DNA from: Treponema sp.
Lineage (GTDB): Bacteria > Spirochaetota > Spirochaetia > Treponematales > Breznakiellaceae
NCBI GenBank assembly: GCA_031254385.1
Contig: JAIRUO010000234.1
Span: 1-5,283 of the forward strand
Reading direction: 5' to 3'
Length of the DNA stretch: 5,283 nucleotides
The notes beneath the pieces are model-generated. The model had not been told where the DNA came from and did not search any database. It was given only the letters and a program-made list of their open reading frames with translations. The stretch's first letter is position 1; every line of letters begins with the position of its first letter. A program made the position numbers and the translations under genes. This document shows positions 5,231 through 5,283 of this stretch, piece by piece.

Positions 5231-5283
5231 ATGGGTCTCACAATACGCAATCGCTCGGTGTTTAAGAAAAGTATCCAGCACCC
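5231..5283 (+). CDS. start of an unrecognised gene downstream of cdd (3' end outside window)
   Basis: Only 17 full codons are visible, MGLTIRNRSVFKKSIQH, with no stop before the window ends. A good GGGAG site lies 6 nt upstream and the start is 2 bp after the cdd stop, so this is very likely a real, translationally coupled gene. The visible basic N-terminus has no hydrophobic segment yet. Its function cannot be told from so little; a nucleoside-uptake or salvage role would fit the neighbour but is only a guess. Confidence 0.6.
   Translation, partial: MGLTIRNRSVFKKSIQH

Overview
The window looks like a piece of a host-associated anaerobe's chromosome or metagenomic contig. From bp ~420 onward the base composition is moderate (roughly 45-50% GC by eye). 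Three things there fit a Treponema-like spirochete: a degenerate LytM/M23-type secreted protein downstream of a membrane-anchored propeller protein, a tetrameric-type cytidine deaminase, and several short-period repeats of kinds I associate with such genomes. This is inference from memory; nothing here identifies the species. The first ~385 bp are much more AT-rich and encode the end of a flavoprotein that looks clostridial, so the left edge is either a horizontal-transfer or recombination junction or an assembly join.

Layout. (1) bp 1-420, + strand: C-terminal part of a FAD-dependent oxidoreductase of the geranylgeranyl-reductase/FixC type. (2) bp 425-2503, + strand: a complete cytoplasmic six-hairpin glycosidase of the GH65-like clan GH-L type, specificity unknown. 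(3) bp 2504-2640: a convergent intergenic region filled by an inverted array of ACGGATTA-like units followed by seven T, probably serving as terminator. (4) bp 2641-4657, - strand: a two-gene operon, first a membrane-anchored beta-propeller-like protein, then a secreted LytM/M23-like protein that lacks recognisable zinc ligands. (5) bp 4658-4835: a short divergent promoter region and a structured leader with a 48-nt nested palindrome. (6) bp 4836-5228, + strand: cytidine deaminase (cdd), followed after 2 bp by the start of another gene that runs off the window.

How the parts relate. The glycosidase is an intracellular carbohydrate-degrading enzyme with no visible transporter partner here. The two minus-strand genes look like envelope proteins made together. 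Cytidine deaminase is pyrimidine salvage, apparently translated in tandem with the next gene. The most unusual feature is that six 7-bp repeats encode exactly the 14-residue hydrophobic core of the LytM-like protein's signal peptide. Second is the cdd leader, which can form mutually exclusive hairpins. I see no CRISPR array, tRNA, rRNA, transposase or phage gene, and no convincing multi-gene undescribed system.
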